Source: Paraburkholderia sp. Tr-20389 (GTDB lineage: Bacteria > Pseudomonadota > Gammaproteobacteria > Burkholderiales > Burkholderiaceae). From it: a stretch of 64,000 nt of DNA. The stretch is from contig NZ_JAAGPD010000011.1 of assembly GCF_017104565.1 (NCBI RefSeq), positions 1 to 64,000 of the forward strand. Reading direction: 5' to 3'. How positions within the stretch are numbered: the first letter of the stretch is position 1; each line of letters opens with the position of its first letter. This document shows positions 9,752 through 19,234 of this stretch, in pieces. The translations under genes were made by a program, and so were the position numbers. The notes under the pieces are model-generated. The model did no database searches, had not been told where the DNA came from, and saw only the letters and a program-made list of their open reading frames with translations.

Positions 9752-10036
9752 CTGGCATCCGCGTTGGGTTTCTGGTTTGCTGGCGTTGCCCCTGTGCGGG
9801 GCGGCACCTACTTTTCTTTGCAGCGGCAAAGAAAAGTAGGCAAAAGAAAGCCGCTCACACCGCTAGCTCTTGTGCTTGCCTGCGGGCTCCCATCGGGTCC
9901 CGCACTCCAGACGGCAACTCACTTTTTCCCGCTCGTTGCCAGCGCTCCTGGATTCGCATCCCCCACTTCACACTCCCGCGTCACGGACTGTGTTACCAGA
10001 CGCCCACCGCCGCCCAGGTGGCAAACTCTGTGTAGG
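9752..10036 (+). repeat. Dispersed intergenic repeat, left arm of an inverted pair
   Basis: About 285 bp that matches the reverse complement of 10117-10400 over nearly its whole length, with substitutions and small gaps. Landmarks shared in order: GGCATCCGCG, the stretch TTGCCCCTGTGCGGGGCGGC, a long hairpin, TGCCTGCGGGCTCCCA, and GCCGCCCAGGTGGCAAACT. The hairpin at 9807-9821/9826-9840 is a perfect 15-bp stem with an AGCG loop. The element resembles a high-copy intergenic sequence I recall from Paraburkholderia genomes; copy number here needs a search. Confidence 0.75.
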
Positions 10037-10116
10037 CCGTCTCGACGTAGATGCACCACTCCGGACTGAATAGCGGATCGGTGTCGTAAGAGCGCAAACG
10101 CATATGGCGCGACAAC

Positions 10117-10400
10117 CTACACACAGTTTGCCACCTGGGCGGCGCTGACGATCCGCTGCCGCTGGCTGCCTGCGGGTGGCTGGAGTGGGTGATGCGCCTG
10201 TTGAATGCGCTGGCAACGGGCGCAAAACGATGTGTTGCCGCGTGGAGTGCGGGACCCGTTGGGAGCCCGCAGGCAAGAACAAGGGCTGGCGGTGTGAGCC
10301 CGCTTTCTTTGCTTACTTTCTTTGCGGCGGCAAAGAAAGTAAGTGCCGCCCCGCACAGGGGCAACGCCAGCAAACCAGAAGCAAACCGCGGATGCCATCG
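10117..10400 (-). repeat. Dispersed intergenic repeat, right arm of an inverted pair
   Basis: Inverted partner of 9752-10036. Its own hairpin (10312-10325 with 10330-10343) is a perfect 14-bp stem with a GGCG loop, while the stem sequence differs from the left copy by compensated changes (CTTACTTTCTTTGC versus CTACTTTTCTTTGC). The arms are separated by about 80 bp of unique sequence (10037-10116). Confidence 0.75.
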
Positions 10401-10481
10401 AAAGCGCAGAGCGAAAACAAAAAGGCGAAACCCGCGCCGAGAAGGCCAGAATGGCGACTGCGTCGCAGACAAAAAAAACAT

Positions 10482-11222
10482 CTACCTCGCGGTGTAACCG
10501 CCATCGATCGGTAAGGCAACACCACTAATCATAGAAGCCGCATCGCTGAGCAAAAACAAAATCGGCTCAGCAACTTCCCTCGGTTCAGCGAACCGCTTCA
10601 ACGGAATCGCCTGCAAAGCGGGATCACGCCTGGAGGGCTCGCTCCAAGCCTTCACCGCCATCGGCGTCAAGGTAACAGTAGGATTCACGCTATTCACCCG
10701 AATGCCATGAACTCCGAGTTCAACGCATAAAACACGAGTAATAGCATCCATAGCCGCTTTGGAAGCGCAATAACTCAAATGATCATCAAGGCCCACAAGC
10801 GCCGCCTGGCTAGACACATTGACGATACTGCCCGCGCGCCCAGCACCGATCATCCCGCGCGCAACGTGCCGCGCCACTAGAGCCGCACCTCGAGCATTAA
10901 CATTCATCACGCTATCGAAGCTCGCCGCCGTCGTATCGATCGCGCGCTCCAACACCGTCGTGCCCGCACAATTGACGAGACCATCGAACACGACATCGAT
11001 CGAGCCTAAAGCTTCATCAATCGCGCGCTCGTCGCCGACATCGAGCACCAGGGGCTCACACCCCGTCTCCTCAGCGAGCCGCGCCAGTTCGCCGACGTTG
11101 CGCGCCGCCGCCACAACCTGCGCGCCGCTAGCGCACAACAGTTCGACCGTCGTGCGGCCAATGCCGCTCGATGCCCCCGTCACGAGTATCGAGCGCCCGG
11201 AAAAATCAAAGGTCATGTTCAT
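10482..11222 (-). CDS. Short-chain dehydrogenase/reductase, putative polyol or ketose oxidoreductase
   Basis: 246 aa. Classical SDR: cofactor loop TGASSGIG at 15-22, the NCAG segment, and the catalytic Tyr151-x3-Lys155 (YCASK). The start overlaps the stop of the upstream FGGY kinase as ATGA, so the two are translationally coupled; a second ATG two codons in (11216) is also possible. Last gene of the minus-strand polyol cluster. Substrate is inferred only from context. A T8 run follows the stop on the coding strand, but without a good stem. Confidence 0.85.
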   Translation of the reverse strand: MNMTFDFSGRSILVTGASSGIGRTTVELLCASGAQVVAAARNVGELARLAEETGCEPLVLDVGDERAIDEALGSIDVVFDGLVNCAGTTVLERAIDTTAASFDSVMNVNARGAALVARHVARGMIGAGRAGSIVNVSSQAALVGLDDHLSYCASKAAMDAITRVLCVELGVHGIRVNSVNPTVTLTPMAVKAWSEPSRRDPALQAIPLKRFAEPREVAEPILFLLSDAASMISGVALPIDGGYTAR

Positions 11223-12763
11223 TTTGCTTGCAGTCGATGCATGACCGGCTTCAACGCCGGATACAGTTCCGTATAGATGCCGAAGCGCTCCGCGTACATC
11301 GCCTGCCGTGCCGCATCGGGCTTCACGCGTTCGATCAGCTTCACCCAGCCGCCACGCGCAGTCTCCTGCGAAATCAGCTTCGTGCCGTATGCCGCGAGCA
11401 GCGCCGCACCCATCGCCGCTTCGACATCCTGTTCGATCGTGTACACAGGAAAACCCGTGATATCCGCGATGATCGACATCCACAGGTCCGAATGCGCCGC
11501 ACCGCCGACCACGATCAACTTGTCGTCGAGCGACTTCGCACCCTTGCGTCCCGCGACGATGTTGTGTTGCAACGCAAACGCAACGCCCTCCAGCACCGCC
11601 CGATACAGATGCGCTCGCGTGTGATACAGGTTCAGGCCGACGAACGCGCCGCTCGCCTTCGCGTCCCACACGGGGCTGCGCTCGCCCATCAGATACGGCA
11701 GGAACATCACGCCATCCGCACCCGCCGGGATCTGCGCCGCGTCTTCTTCGAGCAGCCGATGCGCATCGCCACCTGGTATCGCCTTGGCGGCTTCGATCTC
11801 CGCGTGACAAAACTGCTCGCGATACCACGTCACCGATGCGCCCGCCGTGATCGCACCGCCGAACACGTAAATGTCCTGCAGCCCGTTGAACACATGCGGC
11901 ATGCTGACAAGTCCATGCCGCGCGTCGACGCTCTGGTTGATGTAGCCCCAGCACATGCTCGTGCCGATCATCGCGACATGCTGGCCCGCACGCGTGACGC
12001 CGGCGGCATAAGTGGCCATCGCCGCATCGACGCCGCCCGCGACGATCGCCGTGCCTGCTTCGAGTCCAAGCTGCTCCGTCCATTGCGACAGCAAACCGCC
12101 CACCACATCCGACGATTCGACGAGATGCTCCGGCATCATCGTTGCTGGAATGCCCAGCATGTCGAGCGCTTCGTCGGACCAGTCGCGCTTCGCGATGTCG
12201 TACACGCCGCCGATATTGCCCGCCGAACTGTGATCGACGGCCACTTCGCCCGTCAGCAGATAGATCACGTACGCATTCGGCGGCAGGAAGAACCGCGTAT
12301 TCGCCCACACGTTCGGCTCGTTGTCGCGCAGCCACAGCATCTTCGTGTAGCCGTAGTAGCTGTCGACGCTGTTGCCCGTGATCGCATACAGACGGTCGAG
12401 ATCGACGTTCTCGCGCACCCAGTCGACCTGCGCGGTCGCGCGCCGGTCCATCCAGATCAGACACGGATACAGCGGCTTCATGTCGCTATCGACAGGAATG
12501 CCCGAACCGCCGTACAGGCTGCTCACGCACACGGCCTTGATCGCGTTCGACGCGACACCTGCTTCGCGCGCTTTGGCGACGCAGCGTGCGATGCATTCGA
12601 CGACCGCCTTCATCCACACGGTGGGCCACTGCTCAGCCCACAACGGCTTCGGCGTGTCCGGGTGATAGCCGCTCGAATGCTGCGCGACGATTGCGCCGTT
12701 CTGGTCGACGAGCACGGCCTTCGTGCTCTGCGTGCCGATATCGACGCCGATGACGTAATTCAT
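11219..12763 (-). CDS. FGGY-family carbohydrate kinase
   Basis: 514 aa, ATP-dependent sugar/ketose kinase. The ATP-binding N-terminal motif is GVDIGTQSTK; the FGGY signature regions are around MGERSPVWD and the GGAAHSDLW strand near the C-terminus. It groups by eye with xylulokinase-like FGGY proteins but lacks the GLSGQMHG motif of true XylB (here VSSLYGGSG), so the substrate may be another ketose such as erythrulose or ribulose. Preceded by GGAG; 68 bp after the dehydrogenase and coupled to the SDR. Confidence 0.85.
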   Translation of the reverse strand: MNYVIGVDIGTQSTKAVLVDQNGAIVAQHSSGYHPDTPKPLWAEQWPTVWMKAVVECIARCVAKAREAGVASNAIKAVCVSSLYGGSGIPVDSDMKPLYPCLIWMDRRATAQVDWVRENVDLDRLYAITGNSVDSYYGYTKMLWLRDNEPNVWANTRFFLPPNAYVIYLLTGEVAVDHSSAGNIGGVYDIAKRDWSDEALDMLGIPATMMPEHLVESSDVVGGLLSQWTEQLGLEAGTAIVAGGVDAAMATYAAGVTRAGQHVAMIGTSMCWGYINQSVDARHGLVSMPHVFNGLQDIYVFGGAITAGASVTWYREQFCHAEIEAAKAIPGGDAHRLLEEDAAQIPAGADGVMFLPYLMGERSPVWDAKASGAFVGLNLYHTRAHLYRAVLEGVAFALQHNIVAGRKGAKSLDDKLIVVGGAAHSDLWMSIIADITGFPVYTIEQDVEAAMGAALLAAYGTKLISQETARGGWVKLIERVKPDAARQAMYAERFGIYTELYPALKPVMHRLQAK

Positions 12764-12831
12764 AGTGTCTCCGTGTGCGCGTCTGCACGACGCGCACTGT
12801 GTATTTTTCGAATGACGGACGAACTATCCGG

Positions 12832-13920
12832 CTATCGGGCAGGCTTCATCAACACCTTGATCGAATCGAGCGAATTCGCGACCTTGATCGCTTCATCCCA
12901 TTCTTCGAGCGAGAAGCCGTGCGTGACGATGCCTTTCGACGCGACGTGTCCGCGCGCCAGCAGATCGATCGCAATCGGGTAGCAGTAAGGGCCGAGATGC
13001 GCGCCGCGCACATCGAGTTCCTTGCGATCGCCGATGATCGACCAGTCCATTGTAGTCTCCGCACCGAACACGGAAAACTCGACGAAACGCCCAAGCTTGC
13101 GGATCAGATCCATGCCCTGATTCACGCCGGCGGGCACGCCCGTCGTTTCGATGTAGACATCGCAGCCGTAGCTGTCCGTCAGCGACTTCACGATGGCGAG
13201 CGCATCGTCGTTCTTCGGATTGATCGTCACGTCCGCGCCGTATTCGCGCGCGAGTTCCAGACGTTCGTCGACCAGATCGATCACGACCAGTTTCTTCGGT
13301 GTCTTCAGATGCGCGACTTGCGTCATCATCAGACCGAGCGGCCCCGCCCCCGCAATCACGACGACATCGTCCAGTTGAATATCGCCGCGATTGACGGTGT
13401 GAATCGCACACGCGAGCGGTTCGATGATCGCGGCATCTTCGAGCGAGATGCCATCGGGAATCTTGTGCACGATGGCCGTCGGCGGAATGCGCATGTATTC
13501 GGCCATGCCGCCGTCCGCGACTTCGCGCTGGAAGCCGAAAATGTTGTGCACTTCGCACATCCAGTACTGGCCCGACTTGCAATAACGGCATTTGCCGCAC
13601 GGCACGATCTGCTCGGCGATCACGCGGTCGCCCTTCTCCACGCCGAAATGTTCAGCCGCGCCTTCACCGAGTTCTTCGACGTAGCCAAAGAACTCATGCC
13701 CCGGAATCACGGGCGCCTTCACCCACGGGCTCGGTCCGCCCCAGAACATCTTCGCGCCGGAATGGCACTTGCAGTCGCTCGCACAGATACCGCACGCGGC
13801 GATGCGAATCACGAGTTCATGCGCGCGCGCCTGTGGCTTCGTCACGCGTTCGACACGATAGTCTTTCGGCGCGTGACACACGATCGCCGTCATGCTTTTG
13901 CTGTTGTCCTGAGTAGTCAT
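12832..13920 (-). CDS. Zinc-dependent MDR dehydrogenase, erythritol/L-threitol dehydrogenase type
   Basis: 362 aa, medium-chain dehydrogenase. Catalytic zinc ligands are probably C46 (CGICASD), H75 (PGHEFFG) and a Glu in the IIEPL segment; structural zinc cysteines are C108, C111, C114 and C122. Rossmann motif GAGPLG follows. The stretches EQIVPC, KSGQYWMC, DWSII, KELDVRGAHLGPYC closely resemble, from memory, the EltD erythritol/L-threitol dehydrogenase group of mycobacteria. Its place between a ribose-type transporter and a ketose kinase fits a four- or five-carbon polyol pathway. Confidence 0.82.
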   Translation of the reverse strand: MTTQDNSKSMTAIVCHAPKDYRVERVTKPQARAHELVIRIAACGICASDCKCHSGAKMFWGGPSPWVKAPVIPGHEFFGYVEELGEGAAEHFGVEKGDRVIAEQIVPCGKCRYCKSGQYWMCEVHNIFGFQREVADGGMAEYMRIPPTAIVHKIPDGISLEDAAIIEPLACAIHTVNRGDIQLDDVVVIAGAGPLGLMMTQVAHLKTPKKLVVIDLVDERLELAREYGADVTINPKNDDALAIVKSLTDSYGCDVYIETTGVPAGVNQGMDLIRKLGRFVEFSVFGAETTMDWSIIGDRKELDVRGAHLGPYCYPIAIDLLARGHVASKGIVTHGFSLEEWDEAIKVANSLDSIKVLMKPAR

Positions 13921-13964
13921 TGCATTGCCCTGCTTTTAAGTGGAGAACAGAGGAAAGGGAACCT

Positions 13965-14966
13965 TCACTTCTTGCGTTCGCGGCTGATGTAGATCGCGAG
14001 CAGAATGATTCCGCCCTTGATCACGTTCTGCACATACGGATTCACGCCGACCATGTTGAGGCCGTTGTTCAGCACGCCGAGCAGCAGCGCGCCGATCAGC
14101 GTGCCGATGATCGAACCGCGTCCGCCCGAGATCGACGTGCCGCCCATCACCACGGCCGCGATCGCGTCGAGTTCGAAGCCGACGCCGGCATTCGGCTGGC
14201 CGCTCATCAGGCGCGACGTCAGCACGATGGCCGCAAACGAAGACGTGAGGCCGGCGAGCGTGTAGACGATCAGCTTCACGCGCGCGACGCGCACGCCCGA
14301 CAAACGCGTCGCCTGTTCGTTGCCTCCTATCGCGTACACATAGCGGCCGAACGGCATGCGTTCGAGCAGCAGCCACGCGATCGCGTAGACGACGAGCATG
14401 ATGAGCACGGGCGCCTGGATGCCGAGCACCTTGCCGCTGCCGAAGAAGCTGACCCATTCGGGCAAACCGTCGATCGGATAGCCACCCGTGTAGATGAGCG
14501 CGAGGCCGCGCGCGATGCCCATCGTCGCGAGCGTGACGATGATGGGCGGCATGCCCGCGAACGCGACGAAGAAGCCGTTCGCGACACCGAAACCAAGCCC
14601 CACCGCAACGCCGATGACGATCGCTGCGACGCCGTTGAGTCCTGCCACCATCAGCCCGGCCGCGAGCGTGCCCGATAGCGCCATCACCGACCCGACGGAC
14701 AGGTCGATGCCGCCCGTCAGGATCACGGCTGTCATACCGACCGCGATGATCGCGTTGATCGACACCTGCCGCAGCACGTTTTCCAGATTCGCACCCGACA
14801 GGAAGCTGTCGCTCGCGAACACCATCACGATACAGACGACGAGCAAGCCGATGAACGGATAGAACAGCGTCGAGCGCTTGATGCTCGCCCAGTTCAGGCG
14901 AAACGGCGCACCCGGCGTATCGGATGCGACCGTCGAGGTCTTTGGAGAAGAGTTAGGCGTGTTCAT
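13965..14966 (-). CDS. Ribose-type ABC transporter permease (RbsC family)
   Basis: 333 aa, polytopic inner-membrane protein with about eight to ten hydrophobic segments. The family motifs [13 protein letters not shown] and [14 protein letters not shown] are present. The ATG at 14966 lies inside the end of the ATPase gene, giving a 14-nt overlap, as expected for a co-translated transporter. Forms the membrane pore with the ATPase at 14953-16488 and the binding protein at 16552-17517. Confidence 0.92.
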   Translation of the reverse strand: MNTPNSSPKTSTVASDTPGAPFRLNWASIKRSTLFYPFIGLLVVCIVMVFASDSFLSGANLENVLRQVSINAIIAVGMTAVILTGGIDLSVGSVMALSGTLAAGLMVAGLNGVAAIVIGVAVGLGFGVANGFFVAFAGMPPIIVTLATMGIARGLALIYTGGYPIDGLPEWVSFFGSGKVLGIQAPVLIMLVVYAIAWLLLERMPFGRYVYAIGGNEQATRLSGVRVARVKLIVYTLAGLTSSFAAIVLTSRLMSGQPNAGVGFELDAIAAVVMGGTSISGGRGSIIGTLIGALLLGVLNNGLNMVGVNPYVQNVIKGGIILLAIYISRERKK

Positions 14967-16488
14967 GCTCTGTTGCTCCACGAGTGCCGGCTGTTGCACC
15001 AGCCGTTGCATAAGTCATCACGGCATTCGATTCGATCTGGTCGCCTTCGAGCATCGCTTCGATGCGTCCCTGCCGGAATACGGCGACGCGATCGCACATA
15101 CCGACGATCTCCGGCAGTTCCGACGAAATCATGATGATCGAGTAGCCGCGCGCGGTGAGTTCGCGCATCAGCAGATAGATTTCCGCCTTCGCGCCGACGT
15201 CGATGCCGCGCGTCGGTTCGTCGAAGATGAGGATGTTGGTGTGGTGATTCAGCCAGCGCGCGATCACCACTTTCTGCTGGTTGCCGCCCGACAGCGTCGC
15301 GACTTCGGTGTGCATCGTCGGCGCCTTCACGCCGACGCGCTTCATGATGTCGGCCGTCGCCTTCGCTTCGCTGCCGTGATCGATGAAGAAGCGTCCCGTG
15401 CGGTACTTGCCGAGATTGTTGATCGAGATGTTCTGCTTGATCGAGAACGACGTAATCAGCCCTTCCGTCTTGCGGCTCTCGGGCAGAATGCCGATGCCCG
15501 ACTTCAATGCATCCGCGGGATCGGACAGATTCACGGCCGCGCCATTGATGCGAATGTCCTTCACGTGCGCCGCATCCGCGCCGATCACCGCGAGCGCCGT
15601 CTCCGTGCGGCCCGAGCCGACGAGTCCCGCGAAGCCGAGTATTTCGCCTTCGCGCAGCGTGAAGCGATTGACGGGTCCGTCCTTGTGCAACTGCAACGCG
15701 TTCACTTCGAGCACGTGCTTCGCATTGGCGGGCAGCGCCGGCTTCGGCGGAAAGCTGCTTTCGATCCTGCGCCCCACCATCATCTCGACCAGCCGGCTCA
15801 CGTCCGTCTGCGCGACATCTGTCATGCCGACGTACTGTCCATCGCGCAGCACCGTAATGCGGTCGCACACTTCGAAAATCTCTTCGAGGTGATGCGAGAT
15901 GAAGATCATCGCGACACCCTGCTGTTTCAGATCGCGCATGATGGTGAACAGATGCTCGGCTTCGGCGGGCGTGAGCGTTGCCGTCGGCTCGTCCAGAATC
16001 AGGATGCGCGCGTTCAGCGACAACGCCTTGCCGATTTCGACGAACTGCTGCTGCGCGACGGACAGTTCGCGGATCGGCACGGACCGATCAATCGCCACGC
16101 CCAGCCGCGCGAAAATCTCCGCCGCCGCACGGCGCATCTTCGCGCGCTCCAGCATGCCGAAGCGATTGCGCAGCTCGCGTCCGAGGAACATGTTCTCGAC
16201 GGCGTTGAGATACGGAATCAGGCTGAACTCCTGAAACACGATGCCGACGCCCGCCGCCACGGCATCGTGATAGTTCGTGAAGTGCCGCGCTTCGCCGTCG
16301 ATTACGATCGTGCCGTCGTCGGGCTGATAGATGCCGCACAGGATCTTCATCAGCGTCGACTTACCCGCGCCGTTCTCGCCGAGCAGCGCGTGGATCTCGC
16401 CGCGCGCGATCTCCAGATGAATGCCCTGCAACGCCTTCACGCCTGGAAAGCTCTTCGTGATGTTGTCGAGTTTGAGGATCGTGTCCAT
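14953..16488 (-). CDS. Ribose-type ABC transporter ATPase with two nucleotide-binding domains (RbsA family)
   Basis: 511 aa, two fused ABC domains. The first has Walker [10 protein letters not shown] (37-45), an ABC signature reading LSVAQQQ, and Walker B LILDEPTA. The second has the usual degenerate Walker [10 protein letters not shown] but an intact LSGGNQQK signature and LIFDEPTRG. Start follows AAGGAA. Energises import of a polyol or pentose-like substrate. Confidence 0.93.
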   Translation of the reverse strand: MDTILKLDNITKSFPGVKALQGIHLEIARGEIHALLGENGAGKSTLMKILCGIYQPDDGTIVIDGEARHFTNYHDAVAAGVGIVFQEFSLIPYLNAVENMFLGRELRNRFGMLERAKMRRAAAEIFARLGVAIDRSVPIRELSVAQQQFVEIGKALSLNARILILDEPTATLTPAEAEHLFTIMRDLKQQGVAMIFISHHLEEIFEVCDRITVLRDGQYVGMTDVAQTDVSRLVEMMVGRRIESSFPPKPALPANAKHVLEVNALQLHKDGPVNRFTLREGEILGFAGLVGSGRTETALAVIGADAAHVKDIRINGAAVNLSDPADALKSGIGILPESRKTEGLITSFSIKQNISINNLGKYRTGRFFIDHGSEAKATADIMKRVGVKAPTMHTEVATLSGGNQQKVVIARWLNHHTNILIFDEPTRGIDVGAKAEIYLLMRELTARGYSIIMISSELPEIVGMCDRVAVFRQGRIEAMLEGDQIESNAVMTYATAGATAGTRGATEHEHA

Positions 16489-16503
16489 CGCGTTTCCTTG
16501 TTC

Positions 16504-16537
16504 ATGCGGTGACGCATGCCTGTGCGCGTCACCGCAT
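16504..16537 (-). other. Intercistronic stem-loop after the binding-protein gene
   Basis: A perfect 12-bp stem (16504-16515 with 16526-16537) and a 10-nt loop lie 14 bp past the binding-protein stop and 15 bp before the ATPase start, without a T-run. Such structures commonly protect the upstream mRNA so that binding protein exceeds the membrane parts. Confidence 0.6.
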
Positions 16538-16551
16538 ACACGACACAGTGC

Positions 16552-17517
16552 TTACCAGCTGAAGCCCTTCGCGTTGTCCTTGTCGACCAGCTTCACATCG
16601 ACGGGAATCGTCTTCGGCACATTGGCGCCCCACTTCTTCGCGAGCGCCACGCCGATCGCGAGGCGAATCTGGTCGCGCGGGAACTGCGCGGACGTTTCGA
16701 TGAACTTCGAGTTCGGCTTCTGGATCGCGGTGATCGCTTCCGGCGCGCCGTCGACGCTCGTCAGCTTGATGTCCTTGCCCGACGATTCGATCGCGGACAA
16801 CGCGCCCATCGAGCCGCCGTCGTTCACGCTGAAGATGCCCTTCAGGTTCGGATGCGCCTGGATCATGTTCTCGGTGACGGACAGCGCCGTCGCGCGTTCC
16901 TGCTTGCCGTTCTGCGTATCGACGATCTTCACGTTCGGAAACTTCGCGAGCGCCGCCTTGCAGCCGCGCACGCGTTCGAGAATCGGCACGACGGGAATAC
17001 CGTCGAGAATCGCCACCTCGCCGCTGCCGCCGATCGCCTTCGCGAGGTACTCGCACGACATCTGGCCGGCGTCGAAATTCTTCGAGCCGACGAACGAATC
17101 GACGGGACCATTCGCGTTCGCATCAACGGCGACGACCACGGCGCCCGCCTTCTTCGCCGACGTCACGGCCGACTGGATGCCCGTCGAATCCGTCGGGTTC
17201 ACGAGCAGAATGTCGATCTTCTTCTGCAACATGTCTTCGACGTCGCTGACCTGCTTGCTCACGTCGTGGTGCGCGTCGGTGACGACAACGGTGGCGCCGA
17301 TCGACGCGGCGGCATCGTTGAGCGCCTTTTGCATCGTCACGAAGTACGGATTGTTCAGCTCCTGGAACGTCATGCCGATCTTCAGCGGCGCCGCGTTCGC
17401 GGCGGCGGGTGCGAACAGCGGCGCGCCGAGCATCACGGCGGCGAAGGCGAGCGTCGCGCGAAGGCGCAGCGTGCGGGGCTGATGCGATGTGCCAGTTGAT
17501 GCGTTGCTGTGCGTCAT
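16552..17517 (-). CDS. Ribose-type periplasmic sugar/polyol-binding protein
   Basis: 321 aa, substrate-binding protein of the LacI/ribose type. A signal peptide ends near APAAANA-APLK. The mature start KIGMTFQELNNPYF and later NDGGSMGALSAI match the periplasmic binding protein family. First transporter gene of the cluster, 88 bp after the AraC gene. Start at 17517 is preceded by GGAGA; an upstream extension would be Arg-rich and unrelated. Confidence 0.92.
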   Translation of the reverse strand: MTHSNASTGTSHQPRTLRLRATLAFAAVMLGAPLFAPAAANAAPLKIGMTFQELNNPYFVTMQKALNDAAASIGATVVVTDAHHDVSKQVSDVEDMLQKKIDILLVNPTDSTGIQSAVTSAKKAGAVVVAVDANANGPVDSFVGSKNFDAGQMSCEYLAKAIGGSGEVAILDGIPVVPILERVRGCKAALAKFPNVKIVDTQNGKQERATALSVTENMIQAHPNLKGIFSVNDGGSMGALSAIESSGKDIKLTSVDGAPEAITAIQKPNSKFIETSAQFPRDQIRLAIGVALAKKWGANVPKTIPVDVKLVDKDNAKGFSW

Positions 17518-17605
17518 GGTTTGTCTCCGTTTATGAGGATGAGTGCTTCCCTCGCGCTGTCTGAGGCGCGATGAGCAGGTGAAACGTCGGGATTGCTGGA
17601 GTGCC

Positions 17606-18628
17606 CTAGTTCGTCGGGAGCGGCGAACCGAGAGGCGGATACGCCGCAGGTGCGGCGCGCGGCTGGCCGTGCGCATGAACCTGCGTCTGCGCGGCCGGCA
17701 CGATCGAGGGTGCGTTGGCGATGCCCTTGCCTTGCGCCGCGGCCGCTTCCGAAGCGACGCGGCTCGCGTCGTTCAGTTGCTGGAAGCGGCGGAACTTCGA
17801 CGGGGCCATGCCTTTCGCGGTGAGGAACTGCCGGTTGAAGTTCGACAGATTGTTGAAGCCCACCTTGTAGCAGATGTCGGTGACGCTCAGCTCATCGTCC
17901 ATCAGCAGTTGGCACGCGAGGTTGATGCGCATCCGGTTCACGTACTGCACGAACGTCAGGCCCGTATGCCGGCGGAAGTATCGCGAGAATGCGCTCACGC
18001 TTTGACCGGCGAGCTGCGCGAGTTCGGACTCGCGCAAGTCGGATGAGAGGTTCTTGCCGATATACGACAGCACGTGATTGATGCGCGTCGATGCGTAGCT
18101 GGTCGGGTCGATCTGATACGCGGGGCTCGCGAGCAGTTCGCGGTCGCTCGCGTTCAGCAGGATTTCCATCATCGACAGGAACAGCACGATGCGGCGCAGG
18201 CCGCGCGCGTCGAGCAGTTCCATAAAGAGCGGCTGGATCTTCGCGCTGGTTTGCGGGCCGAACGATACGCCGCGCCGCGAATCCGCCAGCAGCGCTTCGA
18301 GCGTGCGCCACTCGGGAAAGCTCTCCGTGCAGTGCGCAACGAAGTCCTGCGGGAACTGCACGACGAGATTGCGCTGTTCGATCGTCACGCCTTCGGGCAC
18401 TTCGCTGACCCAGTTGTGCGGCAGGTTCGGGCCCATCAGCACGAGATTGCCCGGCGCGAACGGACCGATGTAATCGCCGACGAACATCTTGCCCGTGGTC
18501 GCGACGATCAGATGAATTTCGAATTCCGGATGGAAGTGCCAGCGCACCGTGCGGTACGGGTAGCCGTGATACCACGCCTTGAACGACTCGTCGCGGCGCA
18601 CGGTGACCAGTTCGAGATCGGGTTGCAC
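17606..18628 (-). CDS. AraC-family regulator of the adjoining polyol transporter cluster
   Basis: 340 aa. An N-terminal cupin-like sensing domain (VRWHFHPEFEIHLIV) is followed by two helix-turn-helix motifs (LAQLAGQSVSAFSRYFRRHTG and VTDICYKVGFNNLSNFNRQF segments). The C-terminus has a disordered Ala/Pro/Gln tail of about 50 residues. No ATG fits; I chose GTG at 18628 because AGGAG sits six bases upstream and the family domain begins right after. It heads the minus-strand cluster and probably activates it. Confidence 0.87.
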   Translation of the reverse strand: MQPDLELVTVRRDESFKAWYHGYPYRTVRWHFHPEFEIHLIVATTGKMFVGDYIGPFAPGNLVLMGPNLPHNWVSEVPEGVTIEQRNLVVQFPQDFVAHCTESFPEWRTLEALLADSRRGVSFGPQTSAKIQPLFMELLDARGLRRIVLFLSMMEILLNASDRELLASPAYQIDPTSYASTRINHVLSYIGKNLSSDLRESELAQLAGQSVSAFSRYFRRHTGLTFVQYVNRMRINLACQLLMDDELSVTDICYKVGFNNLSNFNRQFLTAKGMAPSKFRRFQQLNDASRVASEAAAAQGKGIANAPSIVPAAQTQVHAHGQPRAAPAAYPPLGSPLPTN

Positions 18629-19234
18629 GTCGGTCTCCTGATGCGGTGGCTCAAAGGCCCGGCTGTGCGCAGCGCGCGCGTCGCGCACGAGCAGTACGCA
18701 GAGCCGCACATCCAGAAGCAGCTCGATGCGTATGCAACCAGGTAACCGGCATGACGATGCCCTTCATCTGTCTTCCTCCTGTGTCTACGTCGCTCTTGTT
18801 GTGTGTAACGAAAGTTAGTCCCCGGACGCAATGGCGGCCACTAGAAATAAGACCGCGGACCGATACTTTTTTGCATTCGGGTTAATCCTGGCCCTTCCGC
18901 TGTCAAATTTGATGCAACGCAACAGCATGGCGCGCGCCCGCCGCGCAAGACGTAGCGAGACCACCGCACACCTCGGACAGCCCCGCCCCGTCGCGCTGCG
19001 CCACGAAAAGCCGCGTCCTTCGTCTTGACATTCAACCGGTCGAATACGATCATTAGTTCACATGTAGAGCAAATGCTCTTTCAGTCGAACACACTGGCGC
19101 ACACCGCCGGGACAGCTTCTAGACTTATTCGAAGGAACGCACGCGCAAGACCGTGCGGATAACACGTTCAAAACCAGCATGGGACCGGAGCAAGGCGCAA
19201 GTAGCACGAACTCCGGCCGACACAGGAGACGCAC
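18629..19234. other. 606-bp divergent control region between the araC-type gene and dalD
   Basis: No gene seen. The right part contains the dalD promoter and operator (19025-19078). The left part has a weak minus-strand promoter-like pair, TTGACA (18906-18901) and TAACCC (18884-18879), 16 bp apart, that could serve the araC-type gene. The GAGCAA-type operator found at dalD is absent on the left side. Confidence 0.5.
19025..19078 (+). promoter_or_regulatory. dalD promoter and operator
   Basis: TTGACA at 19025-19030, 17 bp, GATCAT at 19048-19053, 13 bp, then the 12-bp interrupted palindrome GAGCAAATGCTC at 19067-19078. The operator would cover the transcription start, a repressing position. 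The smoS operon promoter at 31621-31674 has exactly the same spacing and nearly the same operator. Confidence 0.65.

Larger units (their letters stand above)
9564..10481. other. 918-bp gene-free region of repeats
   Basis: No convincing gene between the convergent kynA and the SDR gene. It holds a hexanucleotide tract (9601-9726) and two facing copies of a dispersed repeat (9752-10036 and 10117-10400), described separately. The open frames here are by-products of repeats: Lys-Ala, Lys-Gln or Phe-Ala dipeptide runs, and matching peptides from the two repeat arms. Confidence 0.7.

Noticed and set aside
9270-9758. Lys-Ala repeat protein on the minus strand
   Set aside because: Produced by reading the (GCTTTT)21 tract; the other frames give similar dipeptide runs and the frame runs antisense into kynA.
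9743-10069. Hypothetical proteins in the repeat arms
   Set aside because: Frames in the two arms give near-identical peptides because the arms are copies of a non-coding repeat; no ribosome site or protein-like pattern.
11223-12464. Long N-terminal extension of the SDR gene
   Set aside because: The frame runs on antisense-free but out of frame through the FGGY kinase; the SDR domain begins at the coupled ATG at 11222.
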